The notes: generated by a model from the sequence alone, not told the origin. Shown: positions 33,693 to 44,713, numbered from the stretch's first letter. The stretch is 64,000 bases of DNA from Chitinophaga eiseniae (GCF_900167135.1 NZ_FUWZ01000001.1:310001-374000); one strand, 5' to 3'. A program made the numbers and translations.

Positions 33693-34403
33693 TTATTTCA
33701 GATTGTAAAACACCTGTTGAACGTCGTCGTCCTGTTCCAGGCGGTCTACCAGCTCCAGTACTTCTTTGGCCTGCTCTTCACTTAGTTCCACAGTGGTGGT
33801 AGGAATGCGTTTCAGCTCGGAGCTGATCACTTCCAGTCCTTTGTCCTCCAGCGCTTTGGCCATATTGCCAAACTCGCTGAAAGCCGCGCGGATAATGATG
33901 TTACCTTCGCTGTCTTCCCCGATTTCTTCCAGACCGAAGTCGATCAGTTCCAGTTCCAGCTCTTCGAGGTCCTGACCGGCGTTTTTCACTTTGAATTCAC
34001 CTACACGGTTGAACAGGAAACCTACAGAACCACTGTTGCCGAGGCTGCCGCCGCCTTTGGTGAAATGCATGCGCAGGTTGGCCACGGTACGGGTGGTATT
34101 ATCAGTAGCAGTATCGATCATGACCGCTACGCCGTGAGGGGCGTAACCTTCGTATACCACTTCTTCGTAATCAGTCTTGTCTTTACCCATGGCACGTTTG
34201 ATAGCCGCTTCCACACGATCTTTGGGCATGTTGGCGCTTTTGGCGTTCAATATGCAGCGGCGCAGTGCAGGGTTATTGTCGGGGTCAGGACCACCATTTT
34301 TAACTGCGATAGCGATTTCTTTGCCGACTCTTGTGAATGCTTTGGCCATCCTGTCCCAGCGGGCAAACATGGTTGACTTTCTTACTTCAAATATCCTTCC
34401 CAT
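33693..34403 (-). CDS. YebC/PmpR family protein
   Basis: This 236-residue member of the YebC/TACO1 family is described either as a transcriptional regulator or as a translation factor that relieves ribosome stalling. [30 protein letters not shown]-like [32 protein letters not shown] and [20 protein letters not shown] are characteristic. The AKAF start differs from the common GHSKW form ([11 protein letters not shown]), which is seen in Bacteroidota. Confidence 0.94.
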   Translation of the reverse strand: MGRIFEVRKSTMFARWDRMAKAFTRVGKEIAIAVKNGGPDPDNNPALRRCILNAKSANMPKDRVEAAIKRAMGKDKTDYEEVVYEGYAPHGVAVMIDTATDNTTRTVANLRMHFTKGGGSLGNSGSVGFLFNRVGEFKVKNAGQDLEELELELIDFGLEEIGEDSEGNIIIRAAFSEFGNMAKALEDKGLEVISSELKRIPTTTVELSEEQAKEVLELVDRLEQDDDVQQVFYNLK

Positions 34404-34518
34404 AATGGGTTATAAATTAATTATTTGTGAATGATAACAATTGGAGGTGAATACACCTCAAAAGGCTAATAAAAATGCAAATTTAGAGAACTTTCGGCGA
34501 AAACAGCGCCCTTTTAAA

Positions 34519-34552
34519 CAGAAAACCGCCCGGAAAGATGACCGGGCGGTTG
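34519..34552 (-). terminator. Terminator of the amino-acid permease
   Basis: AACCGCCCGG (34524-34533) and CCGGGCGGTT (34542-34551) form a 10-bp stem. On the minus strand it is followed by TTCTGTTT. Confidence 0.85.
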
Positions 34553-34600
34553 CTGTGAATATGTTTCAGTGACGACGGGATCACGGTTGTCAGCAGGGGA

Positions 34601-36052
34601 CTATTTTTCGCTTTGCCCGATCTTACTGTTTTTCTTGCTGTAGGTAAAGTAAATCACGAAACCGAGGCCCATCCAGATAGCCAGTCGTAACCAGGTGTCC
34701 CAGGGCAGTGCGCCCATCATTACCACGCAGATGATGATACCCATGATCGGAACGAAAGGCACCAGCGGTGTTTTGAAAGGTCTGGGCGCATCCGGTTGTT
34801 TTTTGCGCATGATGATGATACCAATACAAACCAGCACAAATGCGAAGAGCGTACCGATGCTCACCATTTCACCCACTACATGTACCGGTACGAAAGCGGA
34901 GAACAAGGATACAAACACCATGAACAGCAGGTTGGATTTATACGGCGTGCGGTATTTAGGATGTACGTCGGAGAAAGCTTTCGGCAGCAGGCCGTCCTTC
35001 GACATGGAGTAGAACACGCGGGACTGGCCCATGAGCATTACCAGGATCACGGAAGTATAGCCGGCCAGGATAGCGAGGATGATGGCCTGTTGCAGCCAGC
35101 CGTAGGGTGTTTTCGCAATGGCGATCGCTACCGGTGCGGCGCTGTCTTTAAATTCTTTATAGTTGGCCAGGCCGGTCATCACGTGGGCAAACAGTACGTA
35201 CAATATCGTACAGATAACGAGAGAGCCCAGGATACCGATAGGCATGTCTTTCTGCGGCCTTTTGGCTTCCTGCGCGGCGGTAGACACCGCGTCAAAGCCG
35301 ATGAAAGCGAAGAACACCACAGCGGCGCCGCGCAATACGCCGGAGATACCGAAGTGGCCGAAGCCTTCATTTTCAGGAACATAAGGCGTATAGTTGGCGG
35401 GGTCCACATGGTTCCAGCCAACTGCAATAAATACCAGTACAACGGTTACTTTCAGCGCTACCAGCAGGGCGTTGGTGAAGGCGGATTCCCGGGTACCGCG
35501 GATCAGCAGCATGGACAGCGCACCTACGATCAGGATAGCGGGAAAGTTCATGTAGCCGTGTACGGTAGTGCCATCCACCAGGGTAACGGTTTCAAAAGGC
35601 GAAGCCGTTAGCTGTGCCGGCAGGTGTATGTTGAAATGATGCAGGAATTTTACGAGGTACTGCGACCAGCTGATGGCCACGGTAGCTGCACCCAGTGCAT
35701 ATTCCAGCACGAGGTCCCATCCGATGATCCAGGCCATGAATTCACCCATGGTAGCGTAGGAGTAGGTGTAAGCACTTCCGGCGATAGGGATCATGGAGGC
35801 AAATTCGGCATAGCATAAACCTGCGAAAGCGCAACCGATAGCGCCTACGAGGAAGGAGATAGTAACGGCGGGGCCGGCATTGTTGGCTGCTGCCAGACCA
35901 GTCAGGGAAAACAGACCTGCGCCGATGATAGCGCCAATACCCAGGGCAACAAGATTCGTTGCGGATAAAGATCTTTTCAGTCCTTTCTCTGACTCGCTCG
36001 CCTCATTCATGAGCTGATGTAAAGACTTGGTTCTGGAAAATAGAAGACCCAT
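34601..36052 (-). CDS. Amino-acid permease, APC superfamily
   Basis: This 483-residue protein with about 12 transmembrane segments resembles cationic amino-acid transporters (CAT/YfnA group). GIGAIIGAGLFSLTGLAAAN is the conserved TM1 motif, FAGLCYAEFASMIPIAGSAY is TM3, and FFAFIGFDAVSTAAQEAKRP is the TM6 signature. Substrate is probably an amino acid, exact one unknown. It is transcribed divergently from the symporter gene. Confidence 0.92.
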   Translation of the reverse strand: MGLLFSRTKSLHQLMNEASESEKGLKRSLSATNLVALGIGAIIGAGLFSLTGLAAANNAGPAVTISFLVGAIGCAFAGLCYAEFASMIPIAGSAYTYSYATMGEFMAWIIGWDLVLEYALGAATVAISWSQYLVKFLHHFNIHLPAQLTASPFETVTLVDGTTVHGYMNFPAILIVGALSMLLIRGTRESAFTNALLVALKVTVVLVFIAVGWNHVDPANYTPYVPENEGFGHFGISGVLRGAAVVFFAFIGFDAVSTAAQEAKRPQKDMPIGILGSLVICTILYVLFAHVMTGLANYKEFKDSAAPVAIAIAKTPYGWLQQAIILAILAGYTSVILVMLMGQSRVFYSMSKDGLLPKAFSDVHPKYRTPYKSNLLFMVFVSLFSAFVPVHVVGEMVSIGTLFAFVLVCIGIIIMRKKQPDAPRPFKTPLVPFVPIMGIIICVVMMGALPWDTWLRLAIWMGLGFVIYFTYSKKNSKIGQSEK

Positions 36053-36261
36053 ACAAAAGAAAAGTTGTGGTTGATGTTTTAAGGTAGTTTAGTTCTGTTG
36101 TGTTGTATGTCGATCCGTCAAATATAATATCTAAAATCTAGAACGGATACTTTTATTTTAGCCTGAAACGCTTATTTGTACCGGCAGAACCTTATTTTTG
36201 GGAAATTTTCCGGTTACAACAATTATTAAATTTTTTAAAGAAGAAAAAATCCTGGCGTTGC

Positions 36262-37566
36262 ATGAAGAAATCATCAAATAAGCTTACGCTGTTCATTTTT
36301 ATTGCCATGTTGGTAGGCATCAGTACTGGTTATGCAGTTTGGCTGGCTTATACTCCTGCTGAAGACATGTTGAAAACCGGAGCGGCTGCGGCTACGCCAG
36401 GCACCCCTGAGGTGTTTGCTGACCGTATTTCTATCCTCACCGATATATTCCTGCGATTGGTGAAAATGATTATCGCTCCATTGGTATTTTCCACCCTCGT
36501 GGTAGGCGTGGCCAAAATGGGTGATATCAAGGCAGTGGGCCGCGTTGGCGGCAAAACTATGCTGTGGTTTATCAGTGCAACCTTTGTATCATTGTTCCTT
36601 GGCCTGGTGCTCGTGAATATTATGAAGCCCGGCTTGTCTCTCAACCTGCCGCTGCCTGATTCGCATGCCAGTACCGGCATTGCCAAGGCCGATATGACGC
36701 TGAGAGGCTTTTTCCATCACGTGGTGCCCGACAGTGTGATAGAAGCGATGGCTAAAAATGAAATTCTGCAGATCGTGATATTCGCGATTTTCTTCGGGGT
36801 GGCCGCGGCCGCCATCGGAGAAAAAGCGCAGCCTGTCGTAAAACTGATGGACAGCGTAGCGCATATCATGCTGAAGGTGACCGGCTTTGTCATGAACTTT
36901 GCGCCTTTCGCAGTATTCGGCGCCATGGCCGCCATTATCGCTACCAAAGGGCTTTCCGTGCTACTGGTATATGGCAAATTTATCGTTCAGTTTTATCTGG
37001 GCCTGTTTAGCTTATGGCTGGTACTGGCATTGGTAGGATGGCTGATCCTCGGCAAGCGCGTGTTCCGTTTGCTGGGCGGTATCAAAGACCCGTTGCTGCT
37101 GGCTTTCGGCACCGCCAGCAGTGAAGCGGCGTATCCGCGTACCATGGCGGAACTGGAGCGCTTCGGCTGCGATAACCGCATCGTAAGTTTTGTATTACCC
37201 CTGGGTTATTCCTTTAACCTGGACGGCTCCATGATGTATATGACATTTGCCAGCCTGTTTATTGCACAGGCTTATGGCATGCACCTCAGTATGGACCAAC
37301 AGATCACCATGCTGCTGGTGTTAATGATCACCAGTAAAGGCATTGCAGGCGTACCAAGGGCGTCCCTGGTGGTGATTGCCGGTACCCTGTCCATGTTCCA
37401 TATCCCCGAAGCAGGCCTGTTACTGCTGCTGGGAGTAGACCACCTGCTGGACATGGGCCGCTCTGCCACCAACGTAATTGGTAACGCAATGGCCACTGCA
37501 GTGGTATCCAAATGGGAGAATAAACTGGGCCCTGGCGATAGTGACGGAATGTTAGTTAACAAATAG
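36262..37566 (+). CDS. Dicarboxylate/glutamate:cation symporter (DAACS family)
   Basis: This 434-residue transporter takes up C4-dicarboxylates or acidic amino acids with Na+ or H+. MIIAPLVFSTLVVGVAKMGD, the re-entrant loop AFGTASSEAAYPRTMAELER, the NLDG segment in GYSFNLDGSMMYMTFASLFI and the second hairpin GIAGVPRASLVVIAGTL are characteristic. dedA-like gene follows by 49 nt on the same strand. Confidence 0.93.
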   Translation: MKKSSNKLTLFIFIAMLVGISTGYAVWLAYTPAEDMLKTGAAAATPGTPEVFADRISILTDIFLRLVKMIIAPLVFSTLVVGVAKMGDIKAVGRVGGKTMLWFISATFVSLFLGLVLVNIMKPGLSLNLPLPDSHASTGIAKADMTLRGFFHHVVPDSVIEAMAKNEILQIVIFAIFFGVAAAAIGEKAQPVVKLMDSVAHIMLKVTGFVMNFAPFAVFGAMAAIIATKGLSVLLVYGKFIVQFYLGLFSLWLVLALVGWLILGKRVFRLLGGIKDPLLLAFGTASSEAAYPRTMAELERFGCDNRIVSFVLPLGYSFNLDGSMMYMTFASLFIAQAYGMHLSMDQQITMLLVLMITSKGIAGVPRASLVVIAGTLSMFHIPEAGLLLLLGVDHLLDMGRSATNVIGNAMATAVVSKWENKLGPGDSDGMLVNK

Positions 37567-37615
37567 ATAACAGTTTTATTCTTATTTTACCGATTCTGAA
37601 CAGAATTTACTTAGC

Positions 37616-38302
37616 ATGGACCAGATTTTAGAGTTTTTTAAGCACCTCATTAATCCCTCGTGGATTATTGAACACGGTGGCCTGTACCTGTTACTGGCGA
37701 TTATTTTTGCGGAGACCGGTTTATTTATTGGCTTTTTTCTCCCCGGCGATTCCCTGCTCTTCGTAGCAGGTATTTACAGTGAAGATCTCTGCCGGAGTTT
37801 CTTTGATATGCCGTTTTTTTTCGTGATGCTGCTGATAGCGCTGGCCGGTGTGCTGGGCAATATGGTGGGTTTTTGGTTCGGTAAAAAATCCGGTCCCCTG
37901 TTGTTTAAAAAGAAAGATACCTTCTTCTTTAAAAAGAAACACTTACACCAGGCACATGATTTCTTCGTAAAATACGGCGGCGGTGCCATCTTACTGGCCC
38001 GTTTCCTCCCCATTATCCGCACCTTCGCTCCTATCGTGGCAGGCATGGTGCAGATGGACAGAAAGAAATTCATGCTGTTTAATATCATCGGTTCCTTTGC
38101 CTGGGTGTTTTCCATGATGCTGGCCGGTCACTACCTGGACAAGCTTTTCCCCAACCTGAAAAATCACCTCGAGCTGATCATTCTCGTTATCATCCTGATC
38201 ACTACCTTACCGGTGATCCTCAAAATAGTTTTCGGAAAAGCGAAACATCATCCGGACCATGATCATCCGGAAGTGACCAACACAACAGATACAACTTTGT
38301 AA
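37616..38302 (+). CDS. DedA family membrane protein
   Basis: This 228-residue inner-membrane protein belongs to the DedA/VTT family, whose members include undecaprenyl-phosphate or phospholipid flippases. AETGLFIGFFLPGDSLLFVA, GVLGNMVGFWFGKKSGP, and the family motif FLPIIRTFAPIVAGMVQMDR with GSFAWVFSMMLAGH are clear. The C-terminal His-rich stretch KHHPDHDHPE could bind metal. A terminator follows. Confidence 0.93.
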   Translation: MDQILEFFKHLINPSWIIEHGGLYLLLAIIFAETGLFIGFFLPGDSLLFVAGIYSEDLCRSFFDMPFFFVMLLIALAGVLGNMVGFWFGKKSGPLLFKKKDTFFFKKKHLHQAHDFFVKYGGGAILLARFLPIIRTFAPIVAGMVQMDRKKFMLFNIIGSFAWVFSMMLAGHYLDKLFPNLKNHLELIILVIILITTLPVILKIVFGKAKHHPDHDHPEVTNTTDTTL

Positions 38303-38311
38303 TATTTTTTT

Positions 38312-38345
38312 GAAAATGGGCTATTTAATAGCCCATTTTTTATTT
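38312..38345 (+). terminator. Terminator of the dedA-family gene
   Basis: AATGGGCTA and TAGCCCATT form a stem around TTTAA, followed by TTTTTATTTT. The longest upstream extension of the next gene would run through it, which supports the later start there. Confidence 0.92.
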
Positions 38346-38378
38346 TACCGTTATTCCTTTTATCAACCAAAAGTCCAC

Positions 38379-39614
38379 ATGAAAACTGATAGCCGCCCCG
38401 CTTCTATCTTTAACGTAGCCGTGATCGTTGCATCACTGGGTTATTTTGTAGACATCTATGATCTGCTTCTCTTTACGATTGTACGTGTTCCCAGCCTGAA
38501 AGATCTGGGCTTGCCGCAGAGCGAAATTGATGCGGGCGCGGGTTTGCTGCTGATCAACGTTCAGATGCTGGGCCTGCTGATTGGCGGCATTGTCTGGGGG
38601 ATTATCGGCGATAAAAAAGGGCGTCTGAGTGTGTTGTTCGGTTCCATTCTTATTTACTCTGTGGCCAATATCGCGAATGGGTTTGTACACGGTATCAACG
38701 GATATATCCTGTGGCGTTTTGTAGCCGGGTTCGGACTGGCGGGAGAGTTGGGGGCCGGCATCACCCTGGTATCGGAGATCCTGTCTAAAGAAAAAAGGGG
38801 GTATGGCACTATGATAGTGGCTACTGTAGGTGTTTCGGGCGCTATAGCGGCCAATCTGATCGCGAAACTGGTGGGTGACTGGCGGATCTGTTATTTTATA
38901 GGAGGCGGTCTGGGACTGTGTTTGCTGATATTGCGGGTGAGTGTGATGGAATCGCATATGTTCAATGCCGTGCGTACTTCTGCTGCGGCCAGGGGCAGCT
39001 TTTTTGCGTTGTTTACCAGCCGGGAGCGGTTTCTTAAGTATTTGAAATGTATTTTGTTAGGAACGCCGACCTGGTTTGTGGTAGGAATCCTGATTGTTTT
39101 CTCCAACAAGTTTGCAAAGGAGATGAACGTGGCCGGGGACATCAATCCCGGCGACGCGGTAGCTTTCTGTTATGCGGGGATCACGGTAGGCGACTTTGCT
39201 TCCGGTGTGCTCAGCCAGCTATGGAAAAGCCGGCGTAAGGTGATGTTGGTGTTCCTGGTGCTGACAGGCGCCATGGTGGCGGTATACCTGAATATGTTCG
39301 GCGCGGCCACCTGGGTGTTTTATACGGTTTGTTTTATCCTTGGCTTCAGTGTAGGCTTCTGGGCTATTTTTGTCACCATTGCCGCAGAGAGTTTTGGCAC
39401 CAACCTGCGGGCTACGGTGGCCACGACAGTACCCAACTTTGCGCGGGGCATGTTACCGCTGATATCCCTGTTGTTTGTGCAGGTACAGCATTCATTTTCT
39501 TTTCTGCAGAGTGGCGCTATCGTAGCCGTGATATGCATCGGCATAGCGATGATAGCGGCCTGGAAGATTGAAGAGACTTTTGGTAAGGACCTGAATTACC
39601 TGGAAGAAATTTAG
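38379..39614 (+). CDS. Major facilitator superfamily transporter
   Basis: This 411-residue 12-TM transporter has the MFS loop 2-3 motif GIIGDKKGRLSVLFG, and FVAGFGLAGELGAGITLVSE in TM4-5. It resembles the metabolite:H+ symporter-like group. The start at 38379 (MKTDSRPASIFNVAVIVASL) puts TM1 at the N-terminus. Substrate unknown. Its stop codon overlaps the stop of the convergent marR-family gene (shared TTAG), so the two transcripts overlap at their 3' ends. Confidence 0.88.
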   Translation: MKTDSRPASIFNVAVIVASLGYFVDIYDLLLFTIVRVPSLKDLGLPQSEIDAGAGLLLINVQMLGLLIGGIVWGIIGDKKGRLSVLFGSILIYSVANIANGFVHGINGYILWRFVAGFGLAGELGAGITLVSEILSKEKRGYGTMIVATVGVSGAIAANLIAKLVGDWRICYFIGGGLGLCLLILRVSVMESHMFNAVRTSAAARGSFFALFTSRERFLKYLKCILLGTPTWFVVGILIVFSNKFAKEMNVAGDINPGDAVAFCYAGITVGDFASGVLSQLWKSRRKVMLVFLVLTGAMVAVYLNMFGAATWVFYTVCFILGFSVGFWAIFVTIAAESFGTNLRATVATTVPNFARGMLPLISLLFVQVQHSFSFLQSGAIVAVICIGIAMIAAWKIEETFGKDLNYLEEI

Positions 39615-40072
39615 TGGTAGGCTTCCAGCATTTTGTCCAGCAGCTTATTGAGCTGACTGAGTTCTTTTTCGTTCAGTGCTTTGAAGGTGTCATTCAGTTG
39701 ACCGATTTCCGCGTCAATGGCACTGAGCAGTTCCAGGCCTTTGGCGGTGATTTTTACGTCTACCGCTCTTCTGTCCAGTTCACAGCTTTTACGTTCCACG
39801 AGGTCCGCTTTCCGCAGTCTTTCCACGAGACGTGACACATCGCTCATTTTGTCCAGCATGCGGTCTTTCAATACGTTGATGCTGGCGGCTTTGGGGTGTT
39901 GTCCGCGGAGGATGCGCAGTATGTTGTACTGCTGCATGGTAATGTCGTAACGTTTGAAAAACTGCTGATGACGGGAGGTGATCCAGTTGCCCACGAAGAT
40001 GAGGCTCACAAGTCCCCGCTGATTTTCATCTCCGAAATTTTTTTGTGTGATTAGTTTTTCAAGATTTGACAT
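39611..40072 (-). CDS. MarR family transcriptional regulator
   Basis: This 153-residue winged-helix regulator has the MarR core: YDITMQQYNILRILRGQHPK, the recognition region DKMSDVSRLVERLRKADLVE and the wing KSCELDRRAVDVKITAKGLE. MarR proteins bind small molecules and often control neighbouring transporters; here the neighbour is convergent, so control of the MFS gene is possible but not shown. Confidence 0.93.
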   Translation of the reverse strand: MSNLEKLITQKNFGDENQRGLVSLIFVGNWITSRHQQFFKRYDITMQQYNILRILRGQHPKAASINVLKDRMLDKMSDVSRLVERLRKADLVERKSCELDRRAVDVKITAKGLELLSAIDAEIGQLNDTFKALNEKELSQLNKLLDKMLEAYH

Positions 40073-40248
40073 ACGCTGTTGCTATGAGTTAGCGAAATGG
40101 TGCCCGTATTTGTTTTGGAAGTATTTCATTTATACCAGTTTATGCAGGCTCTGGATCAAAATTACGAATCTTTTTTAACACTGGTTAACATTAGCAAAGG
40201 GGCGGGTGCAGGTATTTTTCCCGGGAGGTGAGGCTGTTTTACAAATAA

Positions 40249-40295
40249 CAGCGGATTACAGCAGCGAAAATTTTTTCGGTTGCTGTAATCCGTTT
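40249..40295. terminator. Terminator between marR-type gene and mdh
   Basis: CGGATTACAGCA and TGCTGTAATCCG are perfect 12-bp arms with GAAAA/TTTTC-type pairing inside. It probably ends the leftward mdh transcript. Confidence 0.8.
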
Positions 40296-40312
40296 TAAAG
40301 TTTGGATACAGG

Positions 40313-41254
40313 TTACGCAGTGGCAGACTGCATTTTATCCAGGACGTCCATTACTTCCTTCACGTGTTGGGCGGAAGTATTGAGCAGTGTTTTTTCGTCG
40401 GCATTGAGTTGCAGTTCCAGTATTTTTTCGATACCGTTTTTACCCAGTACTACGGGAACGCCGAGGTAGATATCTTTCAGGCCGTATTGACCGGTGAGCC
40501 ATGCACAAACGGGGAAGATACGTTTTTCATCTTTTACGATGGCTTCCACCATTTGGGCGGCTGCAGCGCCGGGAGCGTACCAGGCGGAAGTGCCGAGGAG
40601 GTTGACGATTTCGCCGCCGCCTACTTTGGTGCGTTGGATGATGGCGTCGAGTTTATCGGCGGCCACCAGTTCCGTTACCGGAATACCGCTGACAGTGGTG
40701 TAGCGGGGGAGGGGTACCATGGTATCGCCATGGCCGCCCATCAGGATGGCCTGAATATCTTTAGGGGAACATCCGATTTCGTCCGCCAGGAAAGCGCGGT
40801 AGCGGGCAGTATCAAGGATACCGGCCATGCCGAACACTTTATTGCTGTCTTTTTTGGCGGTCAGGTAAGCGCAGTAGGTCATCACGTCCAGCGGGTTGCT
40901 GACAACGATGATAATAGCGTTTGGAGAGTGTTTGGTAATATTTTCAGTAACCGATTTAACGATGTTTGCGTTGGTGGAAATCAGGTCATCGCGGCTCATA
41001 CCAGGTTTACGGGGGAGACCGGAGGTGATGACTACCACATCGCTGTTGGCGGTTTTGGCGTAATCGTTGGTAACGCCGGTCACCTTAGTGCTGTAATAAT
41101 CGATGGGGGCCTGTTGCCAGGTGTCCAGCGCCTTGCCTTCAGCTGTTCCTTCCTTAATATCCAATAAAACCACTTCCTGCAGAAAATCTCTATGGGCCAG
41201 CACATTGGCGCAGGTAGCGCCCACATTCCCAGCTCCTACTACTGTAACTTTCAT
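40313..41254 (-). CDS. mdh: Malate dehydrogenase
   Basis: This 313-residue LDH-like malate dehydrogenase converts malate and oxaloacetate with NAD in the TCA cycle. VVGAGNVGATCANVLA (NAD-binding), GLPRKPGMSRDDL (substrate arginines), VSNPLDVMTY and the catalytic His in MGGHGDTMVPL are visible. It is transcribed alone. Confidence 0.96.
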   Translation of the reverse strand: MKVTVVGAGNVGATCANVLAHRDFLQEVVLLDIKEGTAEGKALDTWQQAPIDYYSTKVTGVTNDYAKTANSDVVVITSGLPRKPGMSRDDLISTNANIVKSVTENITKHSPNAIIIVVSNPLDVMTYCAYLTAKKDSNKVFGMAGILDTARYRAFLADEIGCSPKDIQAILMGGHGDTMVPLPRYTTVSGIPVTELVAADKLDAIIQRTKVGGGEIVNLLGTSAWYAPGAAAAQMVEAIVKDEKRIFPVCAWLTGQYGLKDIYLGVPVVLGKNGIEKILELQLNADEKTLLNTSAQHVKEVMDVLDKMQSATA

Positions 41255-41331
41255 CTTGTCGATAGCTTTAAAAGTGAAGAATGATTATAATAAACAAATG
41301 TAATGATTCGGGATCAGATCCTGCCGCGGTG

Positions 41332-41847
41332 CTATTTCCATTTTATAGGGGTATAGCCCAGGTAGTGCACCAGTGAGTCCAGTTTAACCGTGCCTTCAAA
41401 TCCTTTGATAAATTGTTGTTTTTTATCGTACAGATAAAGTCCCGGGAAGTAGTGGAGATCATAGAAATACATGATCTGGCGGGTGGGTTCGCTGGCCATT
41501 ATGATGTTGGGGTATTTTTTGATATTATAATGGTCATAGTATTCCTTCATCTGCTCTACTTTAAAGGGTGTTACCATCAGGATCTGTGTATTCTTGAACT
41601 TTTCGATGTTTTTCAACATATCTTCCGTCAGCTGTTTACAGTGGTCACAGTCCACGCTGAAAACAAAAATCATGGTTTTTTCGTTCTTGCGGAGGTCATT
41701 TTTGGTAATGGTATGGCCGTCCGGCAGGGTCAGCGGGAATGCGGGGATGATGGGATATTGTAAGTACGCTGGTTTGGAGGGAGGGGTATTCTGAGCCTTC
41801 AGGAACATTGGTACACAACACAATACAAATAATAAAAACTGACGCAT
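41332..41847 (-). CDS. Secreted thioredoxin-like protein
   Basis: This 171-residue protein has a signal peptide (MRQFLLFVLCCVPMFLKAQ) and a TlpA/redoxin-type thioredoxin fold with the active site C67-D-H-C70 in FSVDCDHCKQLTED. It probably acts as a periplasmic thiol reductase. The cis-Pro region is near KYPNIIM. No partner gene is adjacent; mdh lies downstream by 77 nt on the same strand. Confidence 0.85.
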   Translation of the reverse strand: MRQFLLFVLCCVPMFLKAQNTPPSKPAYLQYPIIPAFPLTLPDGHTITKNDLRKNEKTMIFVFSVDCDHCKQLTEDMLKNIEKFKNTQILMVTPFKVEQMKEYYDHYNIKKYPNIIMASEPTRQIMYFYDLHYFPGLYLYDKKQQFIKGFEGTVKLDSLVHYLGYTPIKWK

Positions 41848-41963
41848 ACTACTGTTGATTTGCTTGATTTAAAATTCAATTTAGCCCTTTAATGTCATTT
41901 ATTGGAGAAAAAAGACGAAAATTGGGTCGAAAAGAGACGAATCTGCCTAATTTTAGGAATTTG

Positions 41964-41997
41964 TTGTTCGTTCATATGCAAAAATTTCTACTTTTGC
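41964..41997 (+). promoter_or_regulatory. Promoter of efp
   Basis: TACTTTTGC (41989-41997) with TTG at 41964-41966 and a 22-nt spacer fits the Bacteroidota consensus; the efp start is 40 nt downstream. Confidence 0.65.
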
Positions 41998-42037
41998 AAT
42001 CCGTATAAATTTTTAACTTAAAATCAGTAACCTATTT

Positions 42038-42604
42038 ATGGCTACCACCGCAGATATCAGAACAGGATTAATCATCAAGCTGGATAACAGTTTGTATTCT
42101 GTTGTAGAGTTTGGTCAAAACAAAACCGCCCGTGCAGCTGCAAAAGTTTGGGCTAAATTGAAGGGCGTTGACAATAGCCGTTCTATAGAGCACACCTGGA
42201 ACTCTGGTGATACCATTTTCCCGGTTCGTATCGAAAAGAAAGCTTTCCAGTACTTATATAAGGATGACACCGGTTACAACTTCATGGACAATGAAACATT
42301 TGAACAGATTGCCATGCCGGAACAGTCTATCGATGCTCCCCAGTTCCTGAAAGAAGGCCAGGAAGTAAGTGTTCAGATCAACACTGAAACTGAACAGTAC
42401 ATGGCGGTGGAACTGCCTGACAAAATCGTGGTACTGGTAACGTACTCTGAGCCGGGCGTAAAAGGTGATACGGCCACCCGTACCCTGAAACCTGCTACCG
42501 TGGAAACAGGTGCAACCGTGATGGTACCGCTGTTTGTGGAAGAAGGCGAACTGATCCGTGTGAATGCAAAAACCGGCGAATACATCGAAAGAGTAAAGGG
42601 GTAA
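42038..42604 (+). CDS. efp: Elongation factor P with a non-canonical tip loop
   Basis: This 188-residue factor rescues ribosomes stalled on proline stretches. Three beta domains are complete, with FMDNETFEQIAM, PGVKGDTATRTLKPATVETG and GELIRVNAKTGEYIERVKG. The domain I loop that reaches the peptidyl transferase centre normally reads KPGKG or KPGRG; here it is K29-T-A-R32-A33. Thus Pro and Gly are lost and Arg sits at the tip position. No lysine or arginine modification gene is adjacent. accB and accC follow on the same strand. Confidence 0.95.
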   Translation: MATTADIRTGLIIKLDNSLYSVVEFGQNKTARAAAKVWAKLKGVDNSRSIEHTWNSGDTIFPVRIEKKAFQYLYKDDTGYNFMDNETFEQIAMPEQSIDAPQFLKEGQEVSVQINTETEQYMAVELPDKIVVLVTYSEPGVKGDTATRTLKPATVETGATVMVPLFVEEGELIRVNAKTGEYIERVKG

Positions 42605-42712
42605 TTCATTCAAGGAAATTATTTATTGGCTGCCGGGCTGCCCTTTGGGCGGCCCCGGTTGTCCGGTAAAGGACCATATACGTTCATAAATTATAAACCA
42701 AAAACTGTCTAC

Positions 42713-43195
42713 ATGGACTTTAAACAGATTCAGGAACTGGTAAAAATGATCAACAAATCAAATATCAGTGAACTGAGCATTGAGCAGGACAAGTTCAAGA
42801 TTACAATAAAACAGAAAGACAACGAAGTACAGCAGGTAATCGCTGTTCCTGCGGCCGCAGCGCCGATCCAGACGGTAGCAGCTGTAGCTCCGGCAGCCGC
42901 TCCGGTACAGGCAGCAGCAGCACCAGCAGCCGCTCCATCTGCACCTAAAGCAGATAACCTGATCACTATCAAATCTCCGATGATCGGTACCTTCTACCGT
43001 TCAGCAGGACCTGATAAAGCTCCTTTCATCAATGTAGGCGATGAAGTAACTGCCGGCAAGGTGGTATGCATCATTGAAGCGATGAAATTATTCAATGAAA
43101 TCGAAAGTGAAGTAAGCGGTAAGATCGTCAAAGTACTCGTTGACGATGCCACTCCGGTAGAATACGATCAACCTTTGTTTTTAGTAGAACCGTAA
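42713..43195 (+). CDS. accB: Biotin carboxyl carrier protein of acetyl-CoA carboxylase
   Basis: This 160-residue carrier presents biotin to AccC in the first step of fatty acid synthesis. It has an N-terminal helical part, an Ala/Pro-rich linker (about 45-80) and the biotinyl domain with [10 protein letters not shown]125 being the biotin site. ATG at 42713 is chosen since the longer frame starts in a GC-rich hairpin. It pairs with accC downstream. Confidence 0.95.
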   Translation: MDFKQIQELVKMINKSNISELSIEQDKFKITIKQKDNEVQQVIAVPAAAAPIQTVAAVAPAAAPVQAAAAPAAAPSAPKADNLITIKSPMIGTFYRSAGPDKAPFINVGDEVTAGKVVCIIEAMKLFNEIESEVSGKIVKVLVDDATPVEYDQPLFLVEP

Positions 43196-43198
43196 TAA

Positions 43199-43283
43199 CA
43201 GCCATTAGCGCTTAGCAGTTAGCCTTTAGCCTCTGACAGATTTTTTACAGGGTTAAAGGCTAACTACTGGGAACTAGTGGCTG
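43199..43283. repeat. TTAGCC-word inverted repeat between accB and accC
   Basis: CAGCCATTAG (43199-43208) pairs with CTAGTGGCTG (43274-43283), and AGTTAGCCTTTA (43217-43228) with TAAAGGCTAACT (43254-43265, perfect 12 bp). It follows the accB stop directly and is another short-word element. Confidence 0.65.
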
Positions 43284-43322
43284 AATTGCTCTTAGCTATT
43301 ATAATCACTTATAAGGAAAACA

Positions 43323-44660
<1,338 letters not shown>

Positions 44661-44679
44661 GAAAGTGCACTGTATTGGA

Positions 44680-44708
44680 AAAGCTCCGGAGATGGCTCCG
44701 GAGCTTTT
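44680..44708. terminator. Bidirectional terminator between accC and the lipoprotein gene
   Basis: AAAAGCTCCGGA and TCCGGAGCTTTT form a 12-bp stem around GATGGC. It can serve both convergent genes. Confidence 0.9.
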
Positions 44709-44713
44709 CTGTT

